DNA from: Rapana venosa
Lineage: Eukaryota > Mollusca > Gastropoda > Neogastropoda > Muricidae
NCBI GenBank assembly: GCA_028751875.1
Contig: CM054165.1
Location: 26,821,025-26,885,024, forward strand
Reading direction: 5' to 3'
DNA length: 64,000 nucleotides
This document shows positions 1 to 10,303 of this stretch, piece after piece (position 1 is the first letter of the stretch; the number at the start of each line of letters is the position of its first letter). A program made the position numbers and the translations under genes. A model generated the notes under the pieces. It worked only from the letters and a program-made list of their open reading frames with translations. It did not search any database and was not told where the DNA came from.

Positions 1-61
1 TGAAAGGTGGACATGGCCAGCATGACATTGTTCTCTCTGAAGAGAAGCACTTTCTCCAGAT

Positions 62-151
62 CCCGTGATAGCTCAGTTGGTAGAGCGGAGGACTGTAGAG
101 GGCAAGTGGAAAGCTATCCTTAGGTCGCTGGTTCGAATCCGGCTCGCGGGA
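62..151 (+). tRNA. tRNA-Tyr-GTA: tRNA-Tyr (GTA), intron-containing, reference copy
   Basis: This 90-bp gene folds as a eukaryotic tRNA-Tyr. The acceptor CCCGTGA pairs with TCGCGGG with one G-T wobble and has the C1-G72 pair typical of eukaryotic tRNA-Tyr. The D arm is GCTC/GAGC, the anticodon stem GAGGA/TCCTT, the loop CTGTAGA with anticodon GTA, and the T arm GCTGG/CCGGC. A 17-nt intron (99-115, starting AGGGCAAGTGG) lies one base 3' of the anticodon, the usual place. The A box TAGCTCAGTTGG and B box GGTTCGAATCC are intact, and T6 follows within three bases as a Pol III terminator. CCA is not encoded, as expected for a nuclear gene. Whether it is transcribed cannot be seen. Confidence 0.95.
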
Positions 152-281
152 ATTTTTTATTTTATTTTATATTTTAAAAATTATGTATCTTTGATGTAAG
201 CTAAGTGTCAATGCCTACATTAAAACGTTGTTATGTTTTAGAATGTTATGTTTTTTTAAAATTTATTTATTCTTTTATATC

Positions 282-418
282 GAGGATAATGGAATAAGCA
301 CTTATGTGCTTTTTTACATCCAGTCCCCGTGTGTATGAGGTTTTGTCAATTGTGTCATCTGTTCCCACTGGCACACAATGGCCTACTCTTACGAAAAGCA
401 GAACAAGATTTAACGTGT
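282..418 (+). repeat. Module X, forward orientation (representative)
   Basis: This ~140-bp conserved block starts 'gaggataatggaataagc', contains a small hairpin (AAGCAC, loop TTAT, GTGCTT) and ends near 'gatttaacgtg'. Other forward copies lie at 1785-1923, 2632-2767, 3486-3620, 4099-4232, 6706-6836, 7826-7963, 10479-10612, 11522-11655, 12568-12702 and 13885-14023. After 16 kb the block occurs only as its reverse complement. I do not recognise it as a named element. It has no coding content. Confidence 0.75.
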
Positions 419-449
419 TGATATTGGCATGAAAGGGTTGGGTTGGGTT

Positions 450-812
450 GGAAGTGTGTGGTGGTTCTATCCCTGTTTTGGAACTTTCCCCCCTTCCATT
501 AGACCATGAGTGGTGGTCTGGGTGCTAGTCTCTCGGATGAGCCGATAAATCCGATGTCAGGGGTGTTACACCAAATTATGTAGGCCACGTAAAAGAACCC
601 ACGCCAACAAGAGAGTTGTCCCTGGCCAAAAAAGAAAAGTCACTCTGATAGGGAAACAAATAAAAATTGCAGGCAGGAAAAGAAAAGAAAATAAGAAAGG
701 GTGGCGCTGGTCTTGTGGCGACACGATGCGTTCTCAGGGGAGGGGGGGGGGGGGGGGCGAGAAGCAGCCTGAATGTCATGCAGAGAAATCTGCCCTGACT
801 TACAGTGGTATA
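450..812 (+). mobile_element. SINE-1 copy, headless, class A unit
   Basis: The body runs from 'ggaagtgtg' to 'gtggtata' and carries the core 'gtgctagtctctcggatga' and the 3' stem GCAGA/TCTGC. A G16 run (742-757) interrupts its 3' part. The tRNA-like A-box head is missing and is replaced by GGGTT repeats (435-449). The spacer also holds forward module X (282-418) and an ACAAT tract (813-1073). Confidence 0.8.
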
Positions 813-1080
813 CAATACTATACAATACAATACAGTATAATACAACACAATACACCACACTACAATGCAATACAGTATAATGCAACACACTAGAATGCAA
901 CACAATACAATACAACACAATACAACACAATAAAGCACAGTACAACACAAAACAATGCAATACAACACAATACAACACAATGCAACACAATACAGCACAC
1001 TACAACACAAAACAATGCAATACAACACAATACAATACAGCCCAGTACAACCCAACACAATACAATACAAAACAAGGCCT

Positions 1081-1230
1081 GAAAGGTTGACAGGGTCAGC
1101 ATGACTTTGTTCTCTCTGAAGAGAAGCACGTGGTGCTGCTCTTGTGGTGATGGGTTCCCCCCTCTCCCCCACTCCCCCAGAGCAGCCCGAATTTCATGCC
1201 AAGAAATCTGCCCTGACTTAAAGTGGTATA
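1081..1230 (+). repeat. Fused unit remnant lacking its tRNA gene
   Basis: The standard tRNA 5' flank (to about 1130, 'gagaagcac') runs straight into the 3' end of a SINE-1 ('tggtgctgctcttgtgg' onward). The tRNA gene, terminator, module X and SINE 5' half are absent. This is what a deletion or unequal exchange between units would leave. The ACAAT tract continues at 1231-1468. Confidence 0.75.
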
Positions 1231-1523
1231 CAATACAAAACAATATGATACAAAACAATGCAATACAACACAATACATTACAACACAACAAAATACAACA
1301 CATTACGACACAACACAATACAACACACTATATTACAACACAACAGAATATACAACACTATAATACAACACATGATACAGTACAATACAACACATGATAC
1401 AGTACAACACAATACAACAAAACACAGTACAAGACAGTACAATACAACACACACACACACAATACAAGTGAACTTGGTCAGCATTATCATTGTTCTCTCT
1501 GAAGAGAAGCCCTTTCTCCAGAT

Positions 1524-1613
1524 CCCGTGATAGCTCAGTTGGTAGAGCGGAGGACTGTAGAGGGCAAGTGGAAAGCAATCCTTAGGTCGCTGGTTCGAAT
1601 CCGGCTCGCGGGA
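1524..1613 (+). tRNA. tRNA-Tyr-GTA: tRNA-Tyr (GTA)
   Basis: The exons are identical to the copy at 62. The intron ends in AAAGCA instead of AAAGCT. The terminator is weaker at first, with a T7 run beginning 7 bases past the gene. Confidence 0.93.
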
Positions 1614-1966
1614 TTTCACTTTTTTTGTTGTTTTCAATTTTTAAAAAAATTTCTCATTGGGCATAAGCTATTTACTTTGTCAGTTATTGATGTCAGCTAA
1701 GTGTAATGCCTACATTAACACGTTGTTATGTTTTGGAATGTTATGCTTTTTTTTATTTATGTATTTATTATATTCTTTTATATCGAGGATAATGGAATAA
1801 GCACTTATGTGCTTTTTTTTTTACATCCATTCCACGTGTGTATGCGGTTTTGTCAATTCTGTCATCTGTTCCCACCGGCACACAATGGCCTACTCTTACG
1901 AAAAGCAGAACAGGATTTAATGTGTTGATATTGGCATGAAAGGGTTGGGTTGGGTTGGGTTGGGTC

Positions 1967-2154
1967 GGAAGTGTGCGGTGGTTCTATCCCTGTTTTGGAT
2001 CTTTCCTCCCTTCCATTAGACCATGAGTGGTGGTCTGGGTGCTAGTCTTTCTGATAAGATGATAAATCCGATGTCAGGGGTGTTACACCAAATTATGTAG
2101 GGAGAGCAGCCCGAATTTCACGCAGAGAAATCTGTGGTGACTTAAAGTGGTATA
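1967..2154 (+). mobile_element. SINE-1 copy with internal deletion
   Basis: After 'attatgtag' (about 2100) the sequence jumps to 'ggagagcagcccgaattt', losing about 170 bp of the SINE middle. Module X is at 1785-1923, five GGG runs at 1942-1964 and the ACAAT tract at 2155-2330. Confidence 0.8.
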
Positions 2155-2390
2155 CAATACAATGCAATGCAATACAGTATAATAGAACACAATACAGCAC
2201 ACTACAATGCAATACAGTATAATACAACTCAATACAACACTAGAATGCAATACAATACAACACAATATAATCCAACGAAACACAATACAGCACAGTACAA
2301 AACAACACAATACAATACAAAACAAGGCCTGACAGGTGGACTGGGTCAGCATGACATTGTTCTCTCTGAAGAGAAGCACTTTCTCCAGAT

Positions 2391-2480
2391 CCCGTGATAG
2401 CTCAGTTGGTAGAGCGGAGGACTGTAGAGGGCAAATGCAAAGCTATCCTTAGGTCGCTGGTTCGAATCCGGCTCGCGGGA
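2391..2480 (+). tRNA. tRNA-Tyr-GTA: tRNA-Tyr (GTA)
   Basis: Exons are canonical. The intron carries a private change (GCAAATGCAAAGCT). Confidence 0.93.
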
Positions 2481-2809
2481 TTTAATTTTTTTCTTTTTAA
2501 TTAAAAAATTATTTATCTTTGGGCATAGGCAATTTACTTTGTCGGTTATTGATGTCAGCTAAGTGTCAATGCCTACATTAAAACGTCGTTATGTTTTGGA
2601 ATGTTATGTTTAAAGAAAAAAAAATTATATCGAGGATAATGGAATAAGTACTTATGTGCTTTTTTACATCCAGTCTCCGTGTGTATGCGGTTTTGTCAAT
2701 TCTGTCATCTGTTCCCACCGGCACACAATGGCCTACTCTTACGAAAAGCAGAACAGGATTTAACGTGTTGATATTGGCATGAAAGGGTTGGGTTGGGTTG
2801 GGTTGGGTC

Positions 2810-3142
2810 GGAAGTGTGCGGTGGTTCTATCCCTGTTTTGGAACTTTCCCCCCTTCCATTAGACCATGAGTGGTGGTCTGGGTGCTAGTCTCTCGGATGA
2901 GACGATAAATCGGATGTCATGGGTGTTACACCAAATTATATAGGCCACGTAAAAGAACCAACTGCAACAAGAGAGTTGTCCCTGGCCAAAAAAAAGGTCA
3001 CTCTGATAGGGAAACAAATAAAAATTGCAGGCAGGAAAAGAAAAGAAAAGTGGGTGGCGCTGGTCTTGTGGTGACGCGCTCTCCCTGGGGGAGAGCAGCC
3101 CGAATTTCACGTAGAGAAATCTGCGTGACTTAGAATGGTATA
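2810..3142 (+). mobile_element. SINE-1 copy, headless, class A unit
   Basis: Near-complete body. Module X is at 2632-2767, GGGTT runs at 2785-2807 and the ACAAT tract at 3143-3302. Confidence 0.8.
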
Positions 3143-3302
3143 CAATACAATATAATACAATACAATGCAATGCAATACAGTATAATACAACACAATACAG
3201 CACACTACAATGCAATACAGTACAACACAACACACTAGAATGCAATACAATTCAACACAACACAATGCAACGCAACACAATACAGCACAGTACAACACAA
3301 TA

Positions 3303-3320
3303 CGAATCTGACTCGCGGGA
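3303..3320 (+). pseudogene. tRNA-Tyr 3' remnant
   Basis: Only the last ~18 bases of the gene (T-loop end and 3' acceptor strand, 'ctgactcgcggga') remain, joined directly to an ACAAT tract. The normal 3' AT-rich block follows. It cannot make a tRNA. Confidence 0.8.
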
Positions 3321-3663
3321 ATTTATTTTATTTTATTTTATATTAAAAAAATTATTTATCTTTGCGCATAAGCTATTTACCTTTGTCGGTTATTGATGTA
3401 AGCTGAGTGTTAATGCCTACATTAAAATGTTATGTTTGGGATTGTTATGTTATTTATTAATTTATTTATTTTATTATTTTATATCGAGGATATTGGAACA
3501 AGCACTTTAGTGCTTTTATACATCTAGTCCCCGTGTGTATGCGGTTTTGTCAATTCTGTCATCTGTTCCCACCGGCACACAATGGCCTACTCTTACGAAA
3601 AGCAGAACAGGATTTAACGTGTTGATATTGGCATGAAAGGGTTGGGTTGGGTTGGGTTGGGTC

Positions 3664-3884
3664 GGAAGTATGCGTGTGGTTCTATCTCTGCTTTGGAACT
3701 TTCCCGCCTTCCATTAGACCATGAGGGGTGGTCCGGGTGCTAGTCTCTCGGATGAGCTGATAAATACGATGTCACTGGTGTTACACCAAATTATGTAGGG
3801 CATGTAAAAGAACCCACGGCAAAAAGAGAGCTGTCCCTGGCAAAAAAGAAAAGTCACTCTGATCGGTAAACAAATAAAAATTGC
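3664..3884 (+). mobile_element. SINE-1 5' part, cut by SINE-2
   Basis: The SINE body stops after 'caaataaaaattgc' and continues as a minus-strand SINE-2 fragment. Its 3' palindrome and hairpin are lost. Module X is at 3486-3620. Confidence 0.75.
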
Positions 3885-4015
3885 CGGGTGAACTGGGGGA
3901 CAGTACTGAAGCCAAAGCGCGCAACGGTCACCCATCCAACTGGTAACCACGCTCGACGCTGCTCAAATTGGCTGGGGGAAAGCGAGTGCTCCGACCACTG
4001 AGCTATCCCGTCCCC
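3885..4015 (-). mobile_element. SINE-2 fragment (tRNA/5S-like head)
   Basis: On the minus strand this reads 'gggatagctcagtggtcgg' (tRNA A-box-like), then 5S-like 'gttggatgggtgacc', then the start of the body. It ends at 'cagttcacccgg', so only the 5' third is present. Normal unit sequence ('ctccatgcctacatt') resumes at 4016. Confidence 0.75.
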
Positions 4016-4567
4016 TCCATGCCTACATTAAAATGTTGTTATGTTTTGGAATGTTATGTGTTTTTTTAATTTATTTATTCATTTTATTCTTTCGTATCGA
4101 GGATAATGGAATAAGCACTTATGTGCTTTTTTACATCCAGTCCCCGTGTGTATGCGGTTTTGTCAATTCTGTCATCTGTTCCCACCGGCACACAATGGCC
4201 TACTCTTACGAAAAGCAGAACAGGATTTAACGTGTTGATATTGGCATGAAAGGGTTGGGCCGGGTTGGAAGTGTGTGGTGGTTCTATCCCTGTTTTGGGA
4301 ACTTTCCCCCCTTCCATTAGACCACGAGTGGTGGTCTGGGTGCTAGTCTCTCGGATGAGACGATAAATCGGATGTCACGGGTGTTACACCAAACTATGTA
4401 GGGCACGTAAAAGAATCCACGGCAACAAGAGAGTTGTCCCTGGCAAAAAAGAAAAGTCACTCTGATAGGGAAACAAATAAAAATTGCAGGCAGGAAAAGA
4501 AAACATAATAATGGGTGGTGCTGCTCTTGTGGTGATGGGATCCCCCCTCCCCCCTCCCTCACCCATA

Positions 4568-6080
4568 CTTACTTACTTAGGCCCATCACTCCCCCTGGAG
4601 CATAGGCCGCCGACAACAGTCCGCCAGAGTCCTCTGTCCTGGGCTATTCTCTCCAGCTGTCTCCAGGTATATCCCATCTTTCTGGTTTCTGCCTCAAGGT
4701 CGCGTCGCCAGGTGTTTCTTGGCCTTCCTCTTTTTCGTTTTCCCTGGGGGTTCCATGATAGTGCCTGCCTTGTGATGTTGCTGGCTGGCTTTCTCAGGGT
4801 GTGCCCAATCCATCCCCATCTCCTGCGCCGGATTTCATTCTCGGCTGGCAGCTGGTTGGTACGTTGCCACAGGTCTGCGTTGCTGATGGTGTCGGGCCAG
4901 TGGATCTGGAGGATTCGTCTCAGGCAGCTGTTGATGAAGGTCTGCACTTTCTTGATGGTGGTCTTTTTTGTCCTCCATGTCTCCGCTCCATATAGTAGGA
5001 CTGACTTGACGTTGGAGTTGAACAGCCTGATCTTTGTGCGGGTCGACACAACCTTGGAGCTCCAGATGTTCTTCAGCTGCAAGTACGCTGCCCTCGCCTT
5101 GCCAATTCTTGCTCTGACGTCTGCGTCTGTGCCGCCCTGCATGTTAATGATGCTACCCAGGTACGTGAATGTCTCCACTTCTTCCAGCTCCTTCCCATTT
5201 AGTGTGACTGGGTCCTCACTCACTGCGTTGATCTTGAGAATCTTGGTTTTGCCTTCATGGATCTTGAGACCAACTTGTAATGAGGTGGCTGCTAGTTCTG
5301 TAGTCTTGTCCTGCATCTGTTGGCGGCTGTGAGAAAGCAGGGCCAGGTCGTCTGCAAAGTCGAGATCATCCAGCTGCTCCCACAGTGTCCACTGGATTCC
5401 ATTTCTTCTGTATGCCGTTGAAGTCTTCATGGTCCAATCGATCGCCAGGAGGAAGAGGAAAGGTGACAGGAGACAGCCTTGTCTGACTCCGGTCTTCACC
5501 TCAAAGCTGTTTGTGAGTTGTCCTCCATGGACCACCCGGGAGGTCATTCTTTCATAGGAGTTCTTGATCAAGTTGACCAGTTTGGTTGGCACTCCATGGT
5601 GGCGAAGCAATTTCCAGAGGGTGTTGCGGTCCACACTGTCAAAGGCTTTCTCATAATCAACAAAGTTGATGTATACAGATGAGTTCCACTCTAAAGATTG
5701 CTCAACGATGATGCGCAAGGTGGCAATCTGATCTATGCATGATCTGTTCTGGCGGAAGCCGGCCTGTTGGTCTCGGAGGAGAGGGTCGACTGCATTTTTC
5801 ATTCTCTCGAGGAGGATCCTGTTAAAGACTTTTCCTGGCACCGACAGAAGCATTATCCCTCTATAGTTGGCACAGTTACTGAGGTCTCCTTTCTTGGGTA
5901 GCTTGATGAGGTAGCCCTCCTTTCAGTCTAATGGTACTTCCTCCTCTTCCCAAATCTTCCCAAAGAGAGGGTACAGCATCTCTACCGTGGTCTCCAGGTC
6001 TGCCTTGAGTGCTTCTGCTGGGATGTTGTCCGGTCCTGCTGCCTTGCCATTTCTCAGCATTTTGATGGCTTACCTGATCT
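4568..6080 (-). mobile_element. LINE-A, 5'-truncated non-LTR retrotransposon
   Basis: On the minus strand this element runs from inside the region just upstream of the reverse-transcriptase fingers to a short (TAAG)n tail at 4568-4580. A perfect 13-bp target-site duplication flanks it. A microsatellite tail, 5' truncation and TSD are normal for target-primed integration of RTE/CR1-like elements, but the clade is not decided here. It lies inside a SINE-1, so it is younger than that unit. Confidence 0.85.
4573..5853 (-). CDS. Reverse transcriptase C-terminal ORF of LINE-A (partial)
   Basis: This 426-residue reading frame carries the reverse-transcriptase core that would copy the element RNA at the target site. 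Motifs in order: FVDYEKAFD (about 64-72, first catalytic Asp at 66), GVRQGC (122-127), FADD (166-169, catalytic Asp pair) and YLGSI (231-235), then a thumb/connection region with WIGHTLRK and a basic [14 protein letters not shown] stretch near the C-terminus. The frame continues upstream of the first Met to about 6050 with a recognisable KAAGPDNIPAE segment, but an in-frame TGA (5923-5925) breaks it. There is no endonuclease domain because the element is truncated. It is almost certainly non-autonomous. The N-terminal Met is simply the first ATG after the stop, not a biological start. Confidence 0.85.
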   Translation of the reverse strand: MLLSVPGKVFNRILLERMKNAVDPLLRDQQAGFRQNRSCIDQIATLRIIVEQSLEWNSSVYINFVDYEKAFDSVDRNTLWKLLRHHGVPTKLVNLIKNSYERMTSRVVHGGQLTNSFEVKTGVRQGCLLSPFLFLLAIDWTMKTSTAYRRNGIQWTLWEQLDDLDFADDLALLSHSRQQMQDKTTELAATSLQVGLKIHEGKTKILKINAVSEDPVTLNGKELEEVETFTYLGSIINMQGGTDADVRARIGKARAAYLQLKNIWSSKVVSTRTKIRLFNSNVKSVLLYGAETWRTKKTTIKKVQTFINSCLRRILQIHWPDTISNADLWQRTNQLPAENEIRRRRWGWIGHTLRKPASNITRQALSWNPQGKRKRGRPRNTWRRDLEAETRKMGYTWRQLERIAQDRGLWRTVVGGLCSRGSDGPK

Positions 6081-6452
6081 TCCCTCACCCATAGCAGCCC
6101 GAATTTCATGCAAAGAAATCTGCCCTGACTTAAAGTGGTATACAATACAAATCAATATGATACAAAACAATACAATACAACGCAATGCAACACAACACAA
6201 TAATTACAACACAACAAAATACAACACATGACGACACAACACAATACAACACAATATACTACAACACAACACAATACAACACAAATAATACAACACATGA
6301 TACAGTACAATATAACACATGATACAGTACAACACAATACAACAAAACACACTACAAGACAGTACAATACAACACACACACACACACACAATACAAGTGA
6401 ACTTGGTCAGCATTATCATTGTTCTCTCTGAAGAGAAGCACTTTCTCCAGAT

Positions 6453-6542
6453 CCCGTGATAGCTCAGTTGGTAGAGCGGAGGACTGTAGAGGGCAAGTGC
6501 AAAGCTATCCTTAGGTCGCTGGTTCGAATCCCGCGCGCGGGA
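6453..6542 (+). tRNA. tRNA-Tyr (GTA), probably defective
   Basis: The 3' end reads CCCGCGCGCGGGA instead of CCGGCTCGCGGGA. This gives a T-stem mismatch and an A7-G66 mismatch in the acceptor stem. A and B boxes remain, so it might still be transcribed. Confidence 0.8.
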
Positions 6543-6881
6543 TTAAATTTTTTTGTTGTTTTCAATTTTTAAAAAAATTTCTCATTGGGCATAAGCTATT
6601 TACTTTGTCAGTTATTGATGTCAGCTAAGTGTCAATGCCTACATTAAAACGTTGTTATGTTTTGGAATGTTATGTTTAAAAAAAAAAAAAAAATTTTTTA
6701 TATCGAGGATAATGGAATAAGCACTTATGTGCTTTTTTACATCCAGTCCCCGTGTGTATGCGGTTTTGTCAATTCTGTCATCTGTTCCCACCGGCACACA
6801 ATGGCCTACTCTTACGAAAAGCAGAACAGGATTTAAGGGTTGATATTGGCATGAAAGGGTTGGGGTGGGTTGGGTCCGGTC

Positions 6882-7274
6882 AGAAGTATGCGTGTGGTTC
6901 TATCTCTGCTTTGGAACTTTTCCCCCTTCCATTAGACCATGAGGGGTGGTCCGGGTGCTAGTCTCTCGGATGAGATGACAAATCTGATGTCACGGGTGTT
7001 ATACCAAATTATGTAGGGCTCGTAAAATAACCCACAGCAACAAGAGAGTTTTCCCTAGCAAAAAAAAGTCACTCTGATAGGGAAACAAATAAAAATTGCA
7101 GGCAGGAAAAGAAAACATAATAATGGGTGGTGCTGCTCTTGTGGTGATGGGATCCCCCCTCCCCCCTCCCCCCTCCCCCCCTCCCCCTCTCCCCCCCTCC
7201 CTCTCTCCCCCCTCCCTCCCCCAGAGCAGCCCGAATTTCATGCAAAGAAATCTGCCCTGACTTAAAGTGGTATA
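6882..7274 (+). mobile_element. SINE-1 copy with expanded polypyrimidine tract
   Basis: A 70-bp C/T-only stretch (7153-7222) has expanded where other copies have a short C-rich palindrome. Module X is at 6706-6836 and the ACAAT tract at 7275-7510. Confidence 0.8.
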
Positions 7275-7569
7275 CAATACAAATCAATATGATACAAAAC
7301 AATACAATACAACGCAATGCAACACAACACAATAATTACAACACAACAAAATACAACACATTACGACACAACACAATACAACACAATATATTACAACACA
7401 ACAGAATATACAACACTATAATACAACACAACACAGTACAATACAACACATGATACAGTACAACACAATACAACAAAACACAGTACAAAACAACACACAC
7501 ACAATACATTACAAGTGGACTTGGTCAGCATATTATTGTTCTCTCTGAAGAGAAGCACTTTCTCCAGAT

Positions 7570-7659
7570 CCCGTGATAGCTCAGTTGGTAGAGCGGAGGA
7601 CTGTAGAGGGCAAGTGGAAAGCAATCCTTAGGTCGCTGGTTCGAATCCGGCTTGCGGGA
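7570..7659 (+). tRNA. tRNA-Tyr-GTA: tRNA-Tyr (GTA)
   Basis: One acceptor change (TTGCGGG) replaces a G-C pair by G-T, so the stem is kept. Intron ends AAAGCA. Confidence 0.9.
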
Positions 7660-8001
7660 TTTAATTTTTTTTTTAATTAAAAAAATTATTTCTTTTTTGC
7701 CCATAGGCTATTTACTTTGTCAATTATTGATGTAAGCTAGGTGTCAATGCCTACATTGAAATGTTGTTATGTTTTGGAATGTTATGTTATTTATTTATTT
7801 ATTTATTTATTTTATTCTTTTTATCAAGGATAATGGAATAAGCACTTATGTGCTTTTTTTTTACATCCAGTCCCCGTGTGTATGCTGTTTTGTCAATTTT
7901 GTCATCTGTTCCCACCGGCACACAATGGCCTACTCTTATGTAAAGCAGAACAGGATTTAACGTGTTGATATTGTCATGAAAGGGTTGGGTTGGGTCGAGT
8001 C

Positions 8002-8332
8002 GGAAGTGTGTGGTGGTTCTATCTCTGTTTTGGAACCTTCCCCCCTTCCATTAGACCATGAGTGGTGGTCTGGGTGCTAGTCTCTCGGATGAGCCGATAA
8101 ATCTGATGTCATGGGTGTTACTCCAAATTATATAGGGCACGTAAAAGAACCCACAGCAACAAGAGAGTTGTTCCTGGCAAAAAAAAGTCATCCGATAGGG
8201 AAAAAAATAAAATTGCAGGCAGGAAAATAAAATAAAATAAAGGGTGGCGCTGGTCTTGTGGTGACGTGCTCTCTCTGGGGAAAGCATCCCGAAAATCACA
8301 AAGAGAAATCTGCCTGGACTTAAAGTGGTATA
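8002..8332 (+). mobile_element. SINE-1 copy, headless, class A unit
   Basis: Full body with several private substitutions in the 3' hairpin. Module X is at 7826-7963 and the ACAAT tract at 8333-8511. Confidence 0.8.
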
Positions 8333-8577
8333 CAATACAATACAATACAATGCAATGCAATGCATTACAGTATAATACAACACAATACAGCACACTACAA
8401 TGCAATGCAGTATAAATCAACACAATACAACACACTAGAATGGAACACAATACAATACAATGCAACACAAAACAACACAATACAACACAATACAATACAA
8501 TACAAAACAAGGCCTGAAAGGTGGACAGGGTCAGCATATATCCATGTTCTCTGTGAAGAGAAGCACTTTCTCCAGAT

Positions 8578-8667
8578 CCCGTGATAGCTCAGTTGGTAGA
8601 GCGGAGGACTGTAGAGGGCAAGTGCAAAGCAATCCTTAGGTCGCTGGTTCGAATCCGGCTCGCGGGA
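8578..8667 (+). tRNA. tRNA-Tyr-GTA: tRNA-Tyr (GTA)
   Basis: Canonical exons, intron variant GTGCAAAGCA, T8 terminator. This is the first unit whose 3' flank has the doubled 'ttaaaacgttg' block that is standard after 16 kb. Confidence 0.93.
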
Positions 8668-8925
8668 ATTTTTTTTTAAATTTTAAAAATTATTTATTTT
8701 TGCACTTTGTCAACTATTGGTTTAAGACACGTGCCAATGCCTACATTAAAACGTTGCGGATTTTAAAAATAGTTTTTCATTTTAAAAATTATTTATCTTT
8801 GTGCATAAGCTATTTACTTTGTCAGTTGTTGATGTAAGCTAAGTGCCAATGCCTTCATTAAAACGTTGTTATGTATTGGAATGTTATGTTGATATTGGCA
8901 TGAAAGGGTTGGGTTGGGTTGGGTC

Positions 8926-9208
8926 GGAAGTGTGCGGTGGTTCTATCCCTGTTTGGAAACTTTCCCCCCTTCCATTAGACCATGAGTGGTGGTCTGGGCG
9001 CTAGTCTGTTGGATGAGACGATAAATCTGATGTCATGGGTGTTACACCAAATTATGTAGGGCACATAAAAGAACCCATGGCAACAAACAGTTTTACATTC
9101 TCTGATATACCCCCCTGATTGTCAAGTGTGTGTGTGCATGGATGTGTGTGTGGTAATGAAAATAAGTACTCCTGTATCTTGCTTTTAGCTTTCAAGAATG
9201 ATTTCTAA

Positions 9209-9273
<65 letters not shown>

Positions 9274-9313
9274 ATGCCTTTACTAGATAATGGTCATTAT
9301 GGTGCACGCGCGC

Positions 9314-9361
<48 letters not shown>

Positions 9362-9515
9362 TAAAACTGTGTTCATATATTGGTCTGTGTATGTATGGGT
9401 GTGCGCGCGTGTGTGAATGTGCACGTGTGTGCACGCAAAAACCCCCCACCAAAAATTAAAAATTTCTTTTCCAATCAATGGTATTTACAACATTGTATTC
9501 CTACATTGGTGTGCA

Positions 9516-9605
<90 letters not shown>

Positions 9606-9985
9606 CGGTGCGTGTGTGTGCACGCACCTGGGTTTGTGTTTGTGTATGATAATTTTTTAAAGCTATCTTGGAATGCTTATAACAATCTGAAATGAATTTT
9701 TCTTGTGTCTTGTGAGATAATTATAGGTATGAATGTGCCTGTCAGTATTGTAATTGCCCTTCATGGGATGATTAAAGTGCTTTTGACTTTGACTTTGACT
9801 TTGACAAGAGAGCTGTCCCTGGCCAAAAAGAAAAGCCACTCTGACAGGGAAACAAATAAAAGTTGCAGGCAGGAAAAGAAAAGAAAATAACAAAGGGTGG
9901 CGCTGGTCTTGTGGTGACTTGCTCTCCCTGGGGAAAGCATCCCGAATTTCATGAAGAGAAATCTGCTGTGACTTAAAGTGGTATA
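8926..9985 (+). mobile_element. SINE-1 copy split by a ~720-bp insertion
   Basis: The SINE halves are 8926-9086 and 9805-9985. The join would read across 'acccatggcaacaa' to 'gagagctgtccctgg'. No module X is present in this spacer. The ACAAT tract is 9986-10145. Confidence 0.75.
9087..9804. repeat. Insertion rich in (GT)n and (CG)n microsatellites
   Basis: This non-array sequence contains (TG)n at 9211-9270, (CG)n at 9306-9328 followed by (TG)n to about 9360, and (TG)n at 9521-9601. It ends with 'aagtgcttttgactttgac' and (CTTTGA)n directly against the SINE. That ending looks like the microsatellite tail of a retroelement, but no coding motif or clear target duplication is visible. Confidence 0.7.
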
Positions 9986-10213
9986 CAATACAATGCAATA
10001 AAATACAATACAATACATGCAATGCAATACAGTATAATACAACACAATACAGCACACTACAATGCAATACAGTAAAACACAACACACTAGAATGCAACAT
10101 AATACAACACAGTACAACACAATACAATACAATACAAAACAAGACCTGATAGGTGGACAGGGTCAGTATAATTATATCCATGTTCTCTCTGAAGAGAAGC
10201 ACTTTCTCCAGAT

Positions 10214-10303
10214 CCCGTGATAGCTCAGTTGGTAGAGCGGAGGACTGTAGAGGGCAAGTGCAAAGCAATCCTTAGGTCGCTGGTTCGAATCCGGCTCGCG
10301 GGA
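10214..10303 (+). tRNA. tRNA-Tyr-GTA: tRNA-Tyr (GTA)
   Basis: Canonical exons, intron variant GTGCAAAGCA. T10 follows at about +7. Confidence 0.93.

Larger units (their letters stand above)
4267..6142 (+). mobile_element. SINE-1 copy split by LINE-A
   Basis: The SINE parts are 4267-4567 and 6081-6142, separated by LINE-A. A 13-bp duplication (TCCCTCACCCATA) at 4555-4567 and 6081-6093 marks the insertion. Module X is at 4099-4232 and the ACAAT tract at 6143-6391. Confidence 0.8.

Noticed and set aside
62..151. tRNA-Tyr gene as merely the head of a tRNA-Tyr-derived SINE
   Set aside because: The gene has an intact intron, cloverleaf and its own terminator, copies lie in tandem rather than dispersed with target duplications, and SINE-1 has its own different tRNA-like head.
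576..1397. Long Cys/Val/Leu/Tyr-rich (minus strand) and Gln/Asn/Thr-rich (plus strand) open frames over the ACAAT tracts, here and in every unit
   Set aside because: They are translations of an ACAAT/ACAAC pentanucleotide repeat in any frame, with no start context, domain or conservation beyond the repeat.
1942..1964. Internal telomere repeat
   Set aside because: The unit is GGGTT, not TTAGGG, and it sits at a fixed place in each array unit.
4484..5332. 282-residue plus-strand frame over LINE-A
   Set aside because: It lies opposite the reverse-transcriptase frame, whose conserved motifs explain the sequence.
9211..9660. Cys/Val-rich frames over the GT repeats
   Set aside because: Translations of (GT)n.
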